Assembly (NCBI RefSeq): GCF_002234675.1 | Contig: NC_019864.2 | Location: 21,082,582-21,146,581, forward strand | Direction: 5' to 3' | Length of the DNA: 64,000 nt | Source of the DNA: Oryzias latipes | Taxonomy: Eukaryota > Chordata > Actinopteri > Beloniformes > Adrianichthyidae | Shown here: positions 24,649 through 36,370 of the stretch, piece after piece | Position numbering within the stretch: position 1 is the first letter of the stretch | Layout of the letters: each line of letters starts with the position of its first letter | Notes under the pieces: model-generated | What the model was told of the DNA's origin: nothing | What the model saw: only the letters and a program-made list of their open reading frames with translations | Databases searched by the model: none | Position numbers and translations under genes: made by a program

Positions 24649-27600
24649 TGAAGGCGAAGCTGCAACAGGAAGTTGGAGTTGTCCTTAACATTCAATTTAA
24701 TAATTATGCCTCTCCCCCTAAGTATGATCTGTGATATTACATCTTTTATAATTATTTCAATGTTTTGTGATGTATGTAGCCTTTTTTAAATCAGTTGGTA
24801 TTTTAAATTATTTTAATTGATCTGTGAACTACAAAAACCCATCAGGACGCATGTCCCATAATGCATTGTTTTGTAGTCTGTAGGGCAGCTTTCAGTCAGT
24901 TCAGTACTAAATTTCCAGCTGTGTTTGGTCAGGTTGGGGTCTTGCTTCCGCCCCTTTCTGGTGATATTTTGGTTTTGATTGACAGGTGATGTTAGAGCAA
25001 AAACAAAAATATGTCTCACACCAGGTGATCTGTGCAGCGTTACGTCCATCTGGGTGATCTCAAATTATTGTGCATCTTGGCTGCACGTATTTGGTGTCGC
25101 AAACATGAATTTCCATCCCCTAATGTTTACATACATTTAAGTATTGTTCTTAACTGTGAAATGACCGAAAGGTTATTACGGTAATCACTTGTTACTAAAA
25201 ACTTTTTTTATTCTAAATTTATGGTATTTTGTTTACTATTTTTTCTGTCATGACAGCGATGCTGCCGTCAGTTTACCTTCTTGTTGCATCTTCAAAAGTG
25301 CAGAATAAAATCTGACACTGAATTTGAAAAAGCAGATTGTAATTTTTGCATCTATAATTAAAGTATTTATTTCCTTTATTTATTTTATTTAGTGTATTTA
25401 TAATACAGTGGAAATTAGAAGATCTGGTTTGCATGTTGATTTACGGTATGCGCCCCTAAATTTTCAGGTTGTGCCCCTAAAATTTTCATTTAGGGGCCAC
25501 AGTGCTCCTAGTGAAAAAAGTTAGTCTGGAGCCCTGGTATGTAACTTAAGTTTTATTACATCTTTTAGAAAAAACATCTGCAACTTTCTGCTTTTTCTGC
25601 CACAATTATCACAAAAATGCACGTCAGATTGCCCGGGGGGGGGGGGGGGGGGGGGCTGTAGATCAAAACAGACTATGAGTTTCTGCTTTTTTTTTTTTTT
25701 TGGGATGCTGGTGTGCCGCGACATTTTTGTCAAGGTTAAAGTGTGCCGTGGCTCAAAAAAGGTTGAAAAACACTGCATTAGACAATTAAAATAGTACTTC
25801 AGACATTTTTAAGGAAATGTTGGACTACTGACAGGAATGAACCTGTGAAGTGCTCAATCCTTTTTACATGAATGACCCCGGTGTTGCAGTGTGGCACGCA
25901 GGTGATCGTAGTGTGGATCTGCTGAGATGTTATGGAAGCCGTTTGTCCCGACAGTCTCCAGGTATTTCCTGATCGACTTCTGACAGGTGACTTCCTTTGC
26001 CAATTTTTCACAAGAATGCCACGACCTTCAAACCAGTCCTGCACTAGAAGTGACATAAACGTCCTGCATTCATAAACACAGCAGAACAACGCCAGGAAAT
26101 GAAACAGCTCCTCAACCAAAGTGGAAATAAAATTAGATTCTGTGGCTCTGCTCTTTCTTTAGATCGTGAAGAAAGTGTCTATGGGAGCTCGGACAGGCAC
26201 CCATAAATTAAAAGAATTATTATTATTAAAAGACACAGACTGCTGAGCAAAATTAATATTTTCCATGTACTTTCAGTTTGTACTCAAAAATGCTACGTAC
26301 ACACCAAGCATTTGACGCCTGTTCTTAAATGCACGTTTAATTCCTTTCTTCAACAAAAACTTCACCAACGTATGCAAATAAATCTAGAGGTACTTAAGAC
26401 TTACTTTGAAATAGGGCTGCACGATATGTGGGGGAAAAAAATTCGCAATTTGCAATATTAGTGATCGATATTTGGATGGCGATATAACTTGCGATACATG
26501 AACAAAAAGCAAAAAAAACGAAATACATTATTTCAATTTCACTGCTGCAGTTTAATTTAAATAAGAGTCAACATAACTTAAATTACACTCTAAATGACCC
26601 TCATCTAGGAGGCAAACATTAACATAAAAGGAGTCCATCAGACTGGTCAAATAAATGGATTTATTTGATTTGTTGAATACTTCAAGCTGCCATTAGGTTG
26701 TTTTAGCACATTTAACATCACAATTTATCGCAATTTTCGCCATCTTTTACGCTATGCGTATTGCACAGCTTAAAATCGCGATAACAATTAATTTGCTATT
26801 TATTGTGCAGTCCTGCTTTGAAATATGAAGTTTATACTTGTTTATTTGTCAAACATATTTTCCTGTTCTCAAACATCAGTTTAAAACGTGAATTCTTTTT
26901 TTTGCCTAAATCTCAATTGAATATTCTTATAATCTTTTATGAAGATAAACTTTGAAGGGAAACAGATGCCCAAACAATGGCCTCCTCCAATGACTATAGG
27001 TAGTAGAATCTGTTTCTGTTTTAACCATGATTTATGGTTTATGGAGTTTATATCTCAGACGCAAAAATATGCACAAGTCGCACTTTGGGGAGAAATGTAT
27101 CTAAAAACATATGGGAACAAGAATGGACATAATAGTTATAGAATTTTTTTTTTAAATCAAAGGACTTCAAACTTTTCATCTAAGTTGGTTCAACTGGCCA
27201 GAAAGAAAAAAAATAAGTGAGCCAAAATTCTTTGATTTTAAAGAAATTTTGGTGCCAGAGGTTAAAGAAAAACAATTAGGATGGTTCGAGACGACAAACT
27301 AGCAATGGTCTATGACAGTGTTTCCCAACCCTGGTCCTCGGGGCATGTTTTCCATGTTGCCCTGGTCTGCACACCTGATTCAGCTCATCATCAGGCTCTG
27401 CAGAAGCCTGACGATGACGGCCATGAAAGGCAGGTGTGTTTGAGCAAGGCTGGATGGAAAAAATGCAGTACAGTGTGCCTCCAGGACCAAGGTTGGGAAA
27501 CACTGGTCCACATTACATATTTCTATCAGAATCTCTACTGTTTCTACATCAACATGGGTGGGTTTATATTCAGAGCAACCAACATGGTACCATGTATCAG

Positions 27601-30600
27601 CAACCATTAAAGCCGCCTTTCTTCCTGCTTTGAACTTTAGCAGGTCACTCTGACCGTGTGGTCATGCTTAAATGCTTTGCTTATTTGGACTGATATTTAC
27701 ACAACCAGCAGTTTGAATCTGTGGTTATTATGAAACCGAGCTAACTTTGTTTTAGGTGCAAACAAGGAGTCAAAATAAAGCAACAAATATAAGAAACTGC
27801 TGTGAAGTTAACTACAAAAAAATAATGCTCCAGTCTTCCGCAAACAGTTTTTTGGACTGAAATAATTTAATACATAAAAAAAAAACTGAGTTAAAACTGA
27901 TGTAATTTTGTCTCACAAAGGCTTATTCTTATAAACAATATGTTTTAAATTATATATTTTTATTTCCTTTTTAAAACAGAAAAATGCATTTTTTTATTTC
28001 ATTTCAATGTGATCTCACTGATGTATGAATGGTTGTTTCTTATAAAATGTCCACATCTTTAAATTTCCCCATAAAGAATTAAAGCCACACGTTAAAAAAC
28101 AAAGTATTTGAGACTGCAAGTAGAAAGTCAAAGAAAATCCGTTTTACTGTCACTGCACGGTAGAAAGAAAGCAACTTCAGCTTCTCTACGTACCAGTGTG
28201 GATTTCTACGTCTAAAAACAAACACTGTCACTCCAACTTTCACCTGGGTGTCCCATGAGGATTATTTTCAACCACAAACATCACAGCTTGAAGTTATAGA
28301 AGACAATCTCAAGATGCTTTGAAACTGGAGGAAATGTTGACACCCGAATGTGGTCAGAATAGCTCACGACAGCTGTGTGTGTGTGTGTGATGGTTACAAA
28401 AGCTCCTCTTTCTCCAACACTTCAATAAAGATTCTTTTCAAAAAGGTCTTACCTGAGAGTGAAAATTGGCCATGGTCGTCGTCTCAATGTCCTTCTTTCC
28501 AAGCACCTCCATCTTCACTGGGGCGTTGGGGAAGTTGTATGAAAAGTAATCCAGGAAGTCTGGAAGGTAGGATGCTGCTCCGTGGATGATTCCCATCACA
28601 AAGCACGCAGCCTGGGACTCGTCCTCGCTGAACGACAAGCTCACAAACTCCTCCGCGAAGCGCTCCAGCTCAGACGGAGACAAACAGGCGAGCTGGTCGT
28701 AGTAGGCGTGCACCACAGACGCCCCTCCGTTAGCCTGCTGCTCAACGTGGATTAGACGGCCGAACTCCAGCTCAGGCAGGACCGCCGTCGGGGTGCAGTG
28801 GAGCGGAGAGCTGTACTCCAGCTGATCTCTAACCATGGAGTGGATGGAACTGGAGGTAGAGGCAGTAACAGCAGGATCCTGCAGGTGTTGATGCGACACG
28901 CTGCTGCTGCCGATTAGACTGCCGCTGTTGTTCCCGTTGATTCGGCTAAACAGCTCCGGCAGGCCCAGTGACACCCCTGAACACACAGTCTGGCACGAGC
29001 GGTGGTACATTTTGGGCCGGCTGTGGCGCTCTCTGAATCGCTCCCCGTCTTTGTGCTTCTTTTTCTTCTTCTTCTTGAGTTTTTTCAGTAGCAGGTCTTC
29101 CTCTGAAACAGCTTTGAGCTTCTCCTTATCTGTCACACAGAAAAAGAGTTGTTTACAGCAAAACACAGCGTTGATTACCTTTTGATGGCTTCCTGAAAAC
29201 CTTTTGATTTCACAAGAATTCATCTGCAACATTACAATTTTTGTTATTACCCAAAAAATTGTCTGCTTGAAGTCCCACTTCAATCATGTTTTGATCTATT
29301 GTAAAATCCTTCCCAGTGATCTTTTAATCATGATTCTGCCATTTTTAGCTAAAATAACATAAATAAATAATAAAAAGACACTTTCTAGGCCATAGATTGT
29401 GTCTGAATTCCTCACTACACAGTTCACTTTATAGTGCGTTCGCCTTTGTTGTTTTGTGTGCTGATCGATTTCACAATTCCAATTCAAGTGCCTTAGAAAT
29501 CTCCCAGACGTCTGTGCAAAAAACCAGTGTGCATCGATGCTCACTAGATGGGGGACTATAGACCACAATGCACTGCGTTTGGACAATTGTAAAAAACAAT
29601 CTGTAACTTTGTACATAACAACTACAAGCTTTTTCTAACGGCATTTTGTCATCTGATTTAATACGATTTGAATAAAGAAAATACTCAGGAACATAATTTT
29701 AAGCTTAATTTTCTTTTCATATCCCTTATCATGAATATAACGCCACAAGAACATGTTAAAAAACAATTTCATTGTAGTGGGTCTTTAAAAGCAATTACCA
29801 CAAAGTTACATAAATTATTTCTTACATAAGTTATTTCTGTTTGTTTTGTGATATTTAAAAAAAAGTTATATAAAAACATTTCTAGCTTTTTTATTTTTTA
29901 AATAAATTAGTCTATAATCCTTTTTCTTACCTTTCTGAGGGAAAAGCACTTCTCCGTTTTCTCTGGTAATGTCGTGCACAGGTGGTAATAAGCTGTTGTT
30001 TTTCCATTCGTTCTTCTTTTCCTTCTTCCTCTGTCTGTCTTTCTCCTTCACGTGAGGATCTGAAAGGAGCAGCATGCAGAGCAGAGTGAGCTTCATTTCA
30101 TCCATAACTGATGAACAAACATTTCCACGTGTGTATTTCCCACCATATGGGCCCATTAAAACACTGAGGCCTGTCAAAGCGTACCCCCCCCCCCCCCCCC
30201 CCGACACACACACAAAAACTCAAATATGTTGAAATAAATCCTTTAAATGGCAGCGTTGTTGTTTTAACAGCCCACATTAGTGTAGAACGGTGAAGTGAGC
30301 GGGAAGCAGGCTGTCCTACCTCTGGGTGGCATTTTAACGTCGCCGTTCTCCGTCTTTGTATGGCAGCTAGCGGGGCTGACTTTCTCTACGGCGGCTGTGG
30401 AGCTCCGCCGAGCGTCGCCGCTTTTCTCTTTCTCTTTCGGTCGTTTCTCTTTAGCCTTTTTCACTTTGGGAGGCGAGGCGAGAAAGTTGCTGATTTTGAA
30501 GATATTCCGCACCGGGGTAACTGGCATCCCAGCCGCGGTGGAGTGGCTGGTCTTGGCCGGGCCGAAACTCCATTTCGCTGGGCTTCCACAACTCTGCTTC

Positions 30601-30815
30601 CCGTTGCCGTTGTGTTTTTCCCCTGCGCAGACGTCTCCGTTGAGTTTCTTGTGCTTCAGGCCTTTCTCCTCCACGCGGATCTTCTTAGGGGGCGGCGGGA
30701 AAATGTCGCTGGAAGACTGAGGACGGCTTTCGGGCGGCCGTTTGGCTGTCAGGGGTTTAGGGGAATTTGTTTTGCTGTTCGCTGCGAAATGCATGGAGTC
30801 TACGGACTCGGCCAT
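17520..30815 (-). CDS. rsbn1l: RSBN1L, JmjC-type histone H4K20 demethylase family protein with long charged tail
   Basis: RSBN1/RSBN1L proteins are vertebrate relatives of worm DPY-21, a nuclear JmjC demethylase acting on H4K20me2. Coding exons, minus strand: 30320-30815, 29931-30059, 28453-29129, 21575-21712, 21350-21492, 20853-21020, 20579-20690, 17520-19094. The total is 3,438 nt (1,145 residues), all in phase. The N-terminus is basic and low-complexity, with a [20 protein letters not shown] run. The core is strongly conserved: [65 protein letters not shown], and [20 protein letters not shown] followed by [20 protein letters not shown]. An HAD at about 557-559 and the His of VVHQF (about 660) are candidate iron ligands (my inference). 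After about residue 672 comes a roughly 470-residue Lys/Glu-rich tail, much longer than I recall for the mammalian protein (846 in total). The exon 7 acceptor is a CAGCAG tandem, which could add or drop one serine. Confidence 0.94.
21770..22261. repeat. 5'-truncated copy of the ~500-bp TTAA-flanked element
   Basis: The right end is intact (GATGATCGGAGTGGGACT then TTAA at 22262-22265). Internal sequence (GGGGCTGTAAGCTAGTGGGA, CATCCACTT) matches the copy at 34520-35029. The left third is missing or diverged, so the start is approximate. It lies just inside the intron upstream of rsbn1l exon 4. Confidence 0.6.
22325..22690. repeat. Fragment related to the sequence at 24366-25120
   Basis: It shares GCGTGACAG, GACGCACTT, CATCGTGGCTGCA-type and AACATGAATTTCCATC blocks, in the same order, with the innermost element of the nest to its right. 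Boundaries and superfamily are unclear. Confidence 0.4.
24366..25120. mobile_element. Probable third-level insertion with a CAGGGGTCTCAAACTC start
   Basis: A hAT-like start, CAGGGGTCTCAAACTC, occurs inside the second element. The following sequence resembles the separate fragment at 22325-22690. I could not locate a matching right end, so the end coordinate is approximate. Confidence 0.4.
24615..24646. repeat. 32-base G homopolymer
   Basis: An uninterrupted run of G lies within the innermost nested element. It could form a G-quadruplex and its length is a likely assembly uncertainty. Confidence 0.9.
25635..25655. repeat. 21-base G homopolymer
   Basis: A second long G run lies inside the outer hAT element, about 1 kb from the first. 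A 19-base C run (the same on the other strand) is at 30184-30202. Confidence 0.9.
26412..26815 (+). mobile_element. hAT-type MITE with perfect 8-bp target duplication
   Basis: This 404-bp element has ends TAGGGCTGCACGATA and TATTGTGCAGTCCTG, which are imperfect inverted repeats. It is flanked by the identical 8-mer CTTTGAAA (26404-26411, 26816-26823). The CGATAT/ATCGC-rich interior is of a kind common in fish genomes. Confidence 0.88.
27316..27505 (+). mobile_element. hAT-like MITE, older copy
   Basis: This 190-bp element has inverted ends CAGTGTTTCCCAACCCTGG and AAGGTTGGGAAACACTG. The flanking 8-mers GTCTATGA and GTCCACAT are only partly alike, so the target duplication has decayed or the ends shifted. 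Confidence 0.75.
29281..29784. repeat. Copy of the ~500-bp TTAA-flanked element (rsbn1l intron 2)
   Basis: The left end is TTGA then AGTCCCACTTCAATCATG. The right end is GTAGTGGGTCT then TTAA at 29785-29788. Ends and interior match the copy at 10539-11094. Confidence 0.7.
30184..30202. repeat. 19-base C homopolymer beside a CA-rich tract
   Basis: A poly-C run is followed by ACACACACAC, in rsbn1l intron 1 about 120 bases downstream of the exon 1 donor. Confidence 0.9.
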
Positions 30816-30930
30816 CTTGGAAGTTTCTATTTTTTACGGTCAGACGTAGCTGCGCGAGAGACAGGCCGGGGGCGGGGCTTCGGGGCTTACGTCAGACGCA
30901 GAGGCGGGGGGAAGGGGCAATAAACAAGAC
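30320..30930 (-). promoter_or_regulatory. CpG-rich rsbn1l promoter and first exon
   Basis: CpG density rises sharply over exon 1 and about 100 bases upstream of the ATG at 30815. A GC-box-like GGGGGCGGGGCTT lies near 30868 and CGCGCGAG near 30850, with no TATA box. This is typical of a broadly expressed gene. Confidence 0.65.
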
Positions 30931-32669
30931 ACTGCGGCGCTGTGATGATCATATAGCCGAGGAATGGAAAGACTTCTGCAGATGTGTTATTGATCATCTC
31001 CATAACGACTTTTCTCTAAAATGGAAAAGCATTTTATCTTTGCTTCTTTAATATGTCATAATGAATTTGTTGATCATATTTGCAAAATATTAACAAATGT
31101 AAATATAGTAAACGATTACCTGCTTTTGGACACCTTTATAAAAACGTTGTTTTCTATACATTTGAAACACCTAACAAAAAGGTGTTAAAAATGACGAATA
31201 TTTATCAATTTAATGAGGCAAGATGTTTATAAAATAGACCCAAACCATTATAATATTTTTTTAAAGTGAAATAAATGAAATTATAATCGATATAGGAAAA
31301 TCCCATTTGGATTGAGGCACATAGGTTTATTCTTCTATAGCGTAAAAACAACCAAGTACATCACAGTGGACAACACACATGTGAAGGCAGCAGAAAATGA
31401 TCACACAGGCATAACTGGTTATTGAAAATACATAAACAGCGCTAAAAAGTACAGGAATTTGGATTTGATGGATTATATTTTGCTTTAAAGAATTTTTTTT
31501 GCCATAAAAGCTCCTATTTTTGGAGGAATTCTTTTCTCAAGGCATTGAATTTTGCTCCAGCTGCAAAGAAAAGTAGTTTGTGGTATGGGTTTTACAGAAG
31601 AAAAAAAATATATATATATATATTCTCTGCCATTGTGAAAACAGCTTTTGAGGCCACACTGGCAGGCCATTCCACCCTCTCCACTCTCAAACTATGGAGG
31701 TAGTTTGATCAAGCTGCTCTGTGAAGCCAATTTAGTCATCTCAGGGGATGTGGTTTGGTCTCAGACTGTGTAGAAATGGGATTGACACTGATTATAAAAC
31801 TCAATTTGATGTTTTTCTGTCCTGAGATTGCCTAAAATGATGACAAGCCTCATTTCCCAATCAAGGCGATGGGGTCTCACACTGCCTCCACCAAATGATG
31901 AACAATCAGCATAAAATTCTCTGCAACTTCTACATATTTTGATCCCAACATCCAGCTGCTATGGAGATTCGTGCATGTTTGAGATTGTTTTTTGTTCATT
32001 TATTCCAAGCATAAAAAATAATTGACTACTGCAATAAAAAATAAAAAAGCACTCAATTCAGATATCCAGTCATACATCGCTGTTCTTTACATAGGTGACT
32101 AAGGTAAAAGGTAGATGAACTTGCTTTCCAGCAGTGTAAAAAATTTGGCCCAGATTAGAAAATAATCTACCAAACATTGTGATAAAAATATCATCTATCA
32201 AAGACAGATATTCGTAGTTTTTCTACCCATTTAAAAAGACTAGATTTAGATCTTCATAATTTATTACTAAAACATTTTCTACAGAAATAGATGTCTGAAT
32301 TCTCATAACTGAACATACTAAAGTTTGCCACAAGCTTGATGGAAGTTTAAAAAACGGAAAAATTGGCTAAAACTTTCAGGTTAGGCTACTACTTCAATGC
32401 ACCTATTAAAAAATATAAAAAACACAGATGAAAAAAAAATAGTTTTTGACTAACAACCTAAATAAACACATTTAAGAAATCTACATGTCTAATCCGAAGA
32501 TTTTGGGGAAGAATTAAAAAACTCTTTAGTGTAGCCACCTTTTTTTTTTATTGCACAAAGCCATTTTGATATTTGTTTTGCTGTCTTAATTTAATAACAT
32601 GTAATTTAAAAAAACATTAAGTTTGTTTCATAAGGTATTAGATCACATCATTTTTCTTAACATGGTTAA

Positions 32670-32874
32670 CCCTTGTGCTATCTTAGATGACCCCACCCTT
32701 ACATTGACGTGTTCTTCCTACCATGACAAAGGTGGATAAAGGTGGAAAGATTTCATGTAATCCATGGACACCAGTGAAGATCACAAATCATTGAAGAAAA
32801 AAGGTTCAGAGCACTGTCTAGTGGGTCTAGATGACCCAACTCCCAATTTTAAAGTGCCTAGGATAGCACAAGGG
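32670..32874 (+). mobile_element. TTAA-target MITE (piggyBac-like), copy 3
   Basis: This 205-bp copy is flanked by perfect TTAA at 32666-32669 and 32875-32878. Ends are CCCTTGTGCTATCTTAG and CTAGGATAGCACAAGGG. It is nearly identical to the copy at 1277-1479, so the family was active recently. Confidence 0.9.
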
Positions 32875-34220
32875 TTAAACACATTTTTTTTTACACATTT
32901 TTCTTTATTTTGTAAAGTTATTTTGTCATTTTTGTTACCACATAGATACAATATGGTGTGTACTGTATAAATTGACTTTATCACCATGACATTTTTATTA
33001 CAATTATTTTCAAGCACCACTGTAACAACAGCATTTATTAAAAAGATTCTGTGCCATTTTTTAAATCCCTTCCTAGGATATCTTTATTTACGCCAATAGA
33101 TGGCAGTAAAACGGTGAAAATAACTTAAATTCTCTTAAAAATTACTCAGTCATCTTTAATATGGGGGGGTTTTCATCCAACGAGATGTTATATAACAAGT
33201 GTAGTACACTTGTTATGAACTGTTCACTTTTTCTTTTTAATGTTTGAATTTATACATGGATATGTTGACAGTTAGAACATTCTACTTTCATTAGACGACT
33301 CTAACCCTATCAAATTAAGGCCTTTATGAGTCACAAAACTTGTAGTGAGCAGTTGTTTTTTTCTTTATGCTTATGTTCAACAAATAACTTTTAGCTTTTT
33401 AAAGGTGTTTGTATCAGGTGAAAGCGATGCCCCTCAGCATAATAAGTAAAATAAGCACCACTCTGACTTTTGAATCCATGTGAGTCAATGTGTAAAGCTG
33501 AAACACATATATATTCAGACCCTAAGACCTAGTTTGACTGAGAAATAAAACCTCCTTAAAGAAGCAAAACATCAGTTTAGTTCATTTAAATTCAGGATTT
33601 TTGGATGAAAATGATCAATTCCTATTAATTTCTACGCCATCAAACACTTCGATGTCTGTTGCACATTTGCAACAAGAAAAAGCTTAAACTTTTAAACAAT
33701 CCTTTCTGTGACATATTGCATATTTCTCAAGCTTGCCAAGACATCATAAAAATCCCCTCTGTCCCCTTGGAGTCCCCTCCCGTAAGAACAGCAGAAGATA
33801 ATCTGTCCCGTGGTTCTCTCACTTTCTCTATCACTCATCGGTGCGTGGACTCCAAAATTCCAAACAACTCTTTAATGAATCCCATGCTTTCAAATTAGAA
33901 ACAAATTATAAATTTATCTAGTGTTAAAAATCAAACAGAGACAGTGGACTTCTTCACTTTTAAGACTCACTATCAGTGGTTTGACAAATGGAAAGCACTC
34001 ACACATGCAAAACGAATGTAGACTTAATGACCTGGCCACGGATAATTCCCCAAAATATGAATCAGCAAGACATGACAGAGAGGAAATGATTTTGAGATGA
34101 CAGTGACTTGAATTATTAGAACAGGCTTTGTTTTCAGTAACGCTTCTGCTACACAAATGTGTAATTATTATTATTGTGAGTCTTTCTTTGACACGCCAAT
34201 ATTGACGCTGTGGAATAGAT

Positions 34221-35153
34221 CATTGTTTTTCAACCAGCGTGCCACTGTTGTTGTGAGAGATGGTCAGATGTGCTGTGGAAAATTATTCAATTTCACGTAA
34301 TTGGTCCAAAAACATTGACCATTTCCAGGATATCAGCTCTGTGTTTATCCAAACAGGCCAGGTTTCACAACTAAGCAGATAGAAATATGACAAATCATGA
34401 AAGAATTTTCTTTGCATTTATTTGATTCTCATTCAAAACATTTTTACAAGAATAACAGTATGTTGTTTATACAGACTATAGTTTCCTTTGTAGTCATTTA
34501 TTGCTTCATTATGCATTAAACACCCACTCCAATTAAAGTCATGTTTTGGTGTTTTTAACATGTTCTTGTGTCATGTTTTCATGATGGAGGACATGTATAA
34601 AGAAAATTAAGGTTAAACCTTTATTTCTGAATATTTCTTTTTTCAAATAATTATAAATCAGGGGCAGATAAAAAAAATGCAGTTGGAAAAAGCTTGTAGC
34701 TGTGACGTAGAACATACAATGCCAAGCTACAAGCTCCCTGCTCTTCCTTTATTCAAGGTATCCACTTGTAGATGACTAGATCCATGCTGGTCTTCGTTTT
34801 ACTTGTCTGAGCTGGAATCTGGCTTAAAAAGTTACGCCTGGATGGCTCCAATATTGTTCTCCATTTCTGTTGCACCCCGGTTAGGCTGGGATGTGAGGGG
34901 CTGTAAGCTAGTGGGAGAGAATGTTGATAAATGGATGGTGGGAATTGGGGGCATAATCGTAATTAAAAGACCACTTAGAACTATTTTAAAATAGATCAGA
35001 AGATGATCGGAGTTGGTCTTTAACTGACATTAACAATTGGACTGTTATTGTAAAGTGTTAGACATGCTTTTTTACATTTTTGGTTGGTGGTGCGCCTCGC
35101 GATTTCATAATTGAAAATGTGTACAGTGGGACAAAAAAGGTTAAAAAACACTG
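34221..35153 (+). mobile_element. Older copy of the CAGTGTTTTTCAACC hAT family
   Basis: The ends CATTGTTTTTCAACC and GGTTAAAAAACACTG and the first ~150 bp (AGATGGTCA, GTGCTGTGGAAAATT) match the element at 23226. Possible target duplications, GAATAGAT and GAACGGAT, differ at two positions. It is split by the TTAA-flanked element at 34520-35029. Confidence 0.75.
34520..35029. mobile_element. Well-preserved copy of the ~500-bp TTAA-flanked element
   Basis: This 510-bp copy is bounded by TTAA at 34516-34519 and 35030-35033. Inverted ends are ACACCCACTCCAAT and ATCGGAGTTGGTCT. It is inserted in the old hAT element, which fixes its borders independently. It lacks a convincing protein frame and appears non-autonomous. 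Confidence 0.8.
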
Positions 35154-36370
35154 AACGGATAACAAGTTTTACCTTCACAGAGAGTGTTTTGACTATGTTA
35201 GATTCTGGCTCTGCTCTCACAGTTGCCAAGTTCACTCCAGTTCATTTGGAAAAGGGACGTTAAAGTCTGAGTGCTTTTTGTCGGCTTACTTGGTCATAAC
35301 AAACAAGGATGAGGACAGGGTCTCCTCTGCCCAGTTTGGAAGGAGATGAAGTGTCCTGCCATGAAGTCCTGGCATCCGAGCTGGACTGATGGTCACAAGT
35401 TTGTTTTAGCCTGTATGGAAATAACCACAATGTTTACACGATTCACGACAGAGCCTCAGGGGAATAAAGTTGTTGTTTAGAAACAGGCAAAAAGGGGAGA
35501 GCAGTACGTTAGAAGGAATGACAGAATTTAGCAGGAATTAAAAAGAATTATCAAACACACCATAATTTCTGTTCTTTCTTTAAATGGATTGTTTTGATGT
35601 GACTACGCAACAACAGAGACATTTTCTTTTTTTTATTTCTGCAAAAGATACACATCATAAATCAAAACGTGTTCAGCCCTAAATTCCTCAGAAGTATAAA
35701 CACATCGTTCTGACCATTTCCAAGTGTAAAGTTGGAACACTGACAGAGGAAGGCAAAAAGACATTTAATCTGGCCTTTATCTTGCCAATGACTGTAAAAT
35801 GTCAAATGAGTTCATAGCTTCATTAGCTCTGGAGGAGGAGGAAGAAGACGTCAACTTATGATGTACAGACAGTCACAGCAGAAGGGGGTAAACTTACGTG
35901 TGTGCAAACCATTACGACATTTTATCTGGTGTGAAAACATTTGTGGGAAACGTCGATTTATATCTGAAAGTTAGAAAACAACAGATTTTTTTCACTTCTT
36001 TCAGCAAAGTAAACTTATCAAATTAGTAATGAAGGGGATAAAAGCCCAAAGTCTGTAAAAATAAAAGCTTGTTAAAGATACCAAGGAACATAGACAGGCC
36101 TTTAATTAGAACATTCAGCTCATTTACATGGCCTGTTTTTTAGTCTCGAGATGGAGCTGCTGATTAATTTTGAGGATTGGGGCAAAAATCTCTGAAGCTA
36201 CGGTCAAACCGCCCTTGGCAACATGCATTCAAGCAGCCACTTCCAATGAAGTCGGCATAAATGTGAGTAAACACGCTGCGACTGCTTTTGGGAACTCCGT
36301 ACTAAAACCGTGCTGCAATCAGGGACTGGGATTTGAATTTATGGAAGGGCCAAACGTTTGAAAATCGATC

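Larger units (their letters stand above)
23860..25536 (+). mobile_element. Element with CAGGGCTCCAGACT ends inserted in the outer hAT element
   Basis: The inverted ends are CAGGGCTCCAGACT and AGTCTGGAGCCCTG. GTATG occurs directly outside both ends (23855-23859 and 25537-25541), suggesting a 5-bp target duplication, as reported for the hAT5 group. Length is 1,677 bp, including a probable third element. No intact transposase frame was found. Confidence 0.75.
23226..25775 (+). mobile_element. Outer hAT-type element with perfect 8-bp target duplication, carrying nested insertions
   Basis: Terminal inverted repeats are CAGTGTTTTTCAACC and GGTTGAAAAACACTG. The 8-mer CATTAGAC flanks it exactly on both sides (23218-23225, 25776-25783). 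Of its 2,550 bp about 1.68 kb is a second element (23860-25536), leaving roughly 0.87 kb of its own sequence, too little for a transposase. A second, older copy of the family lies at 34221-35153. Confidence 0.9.
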
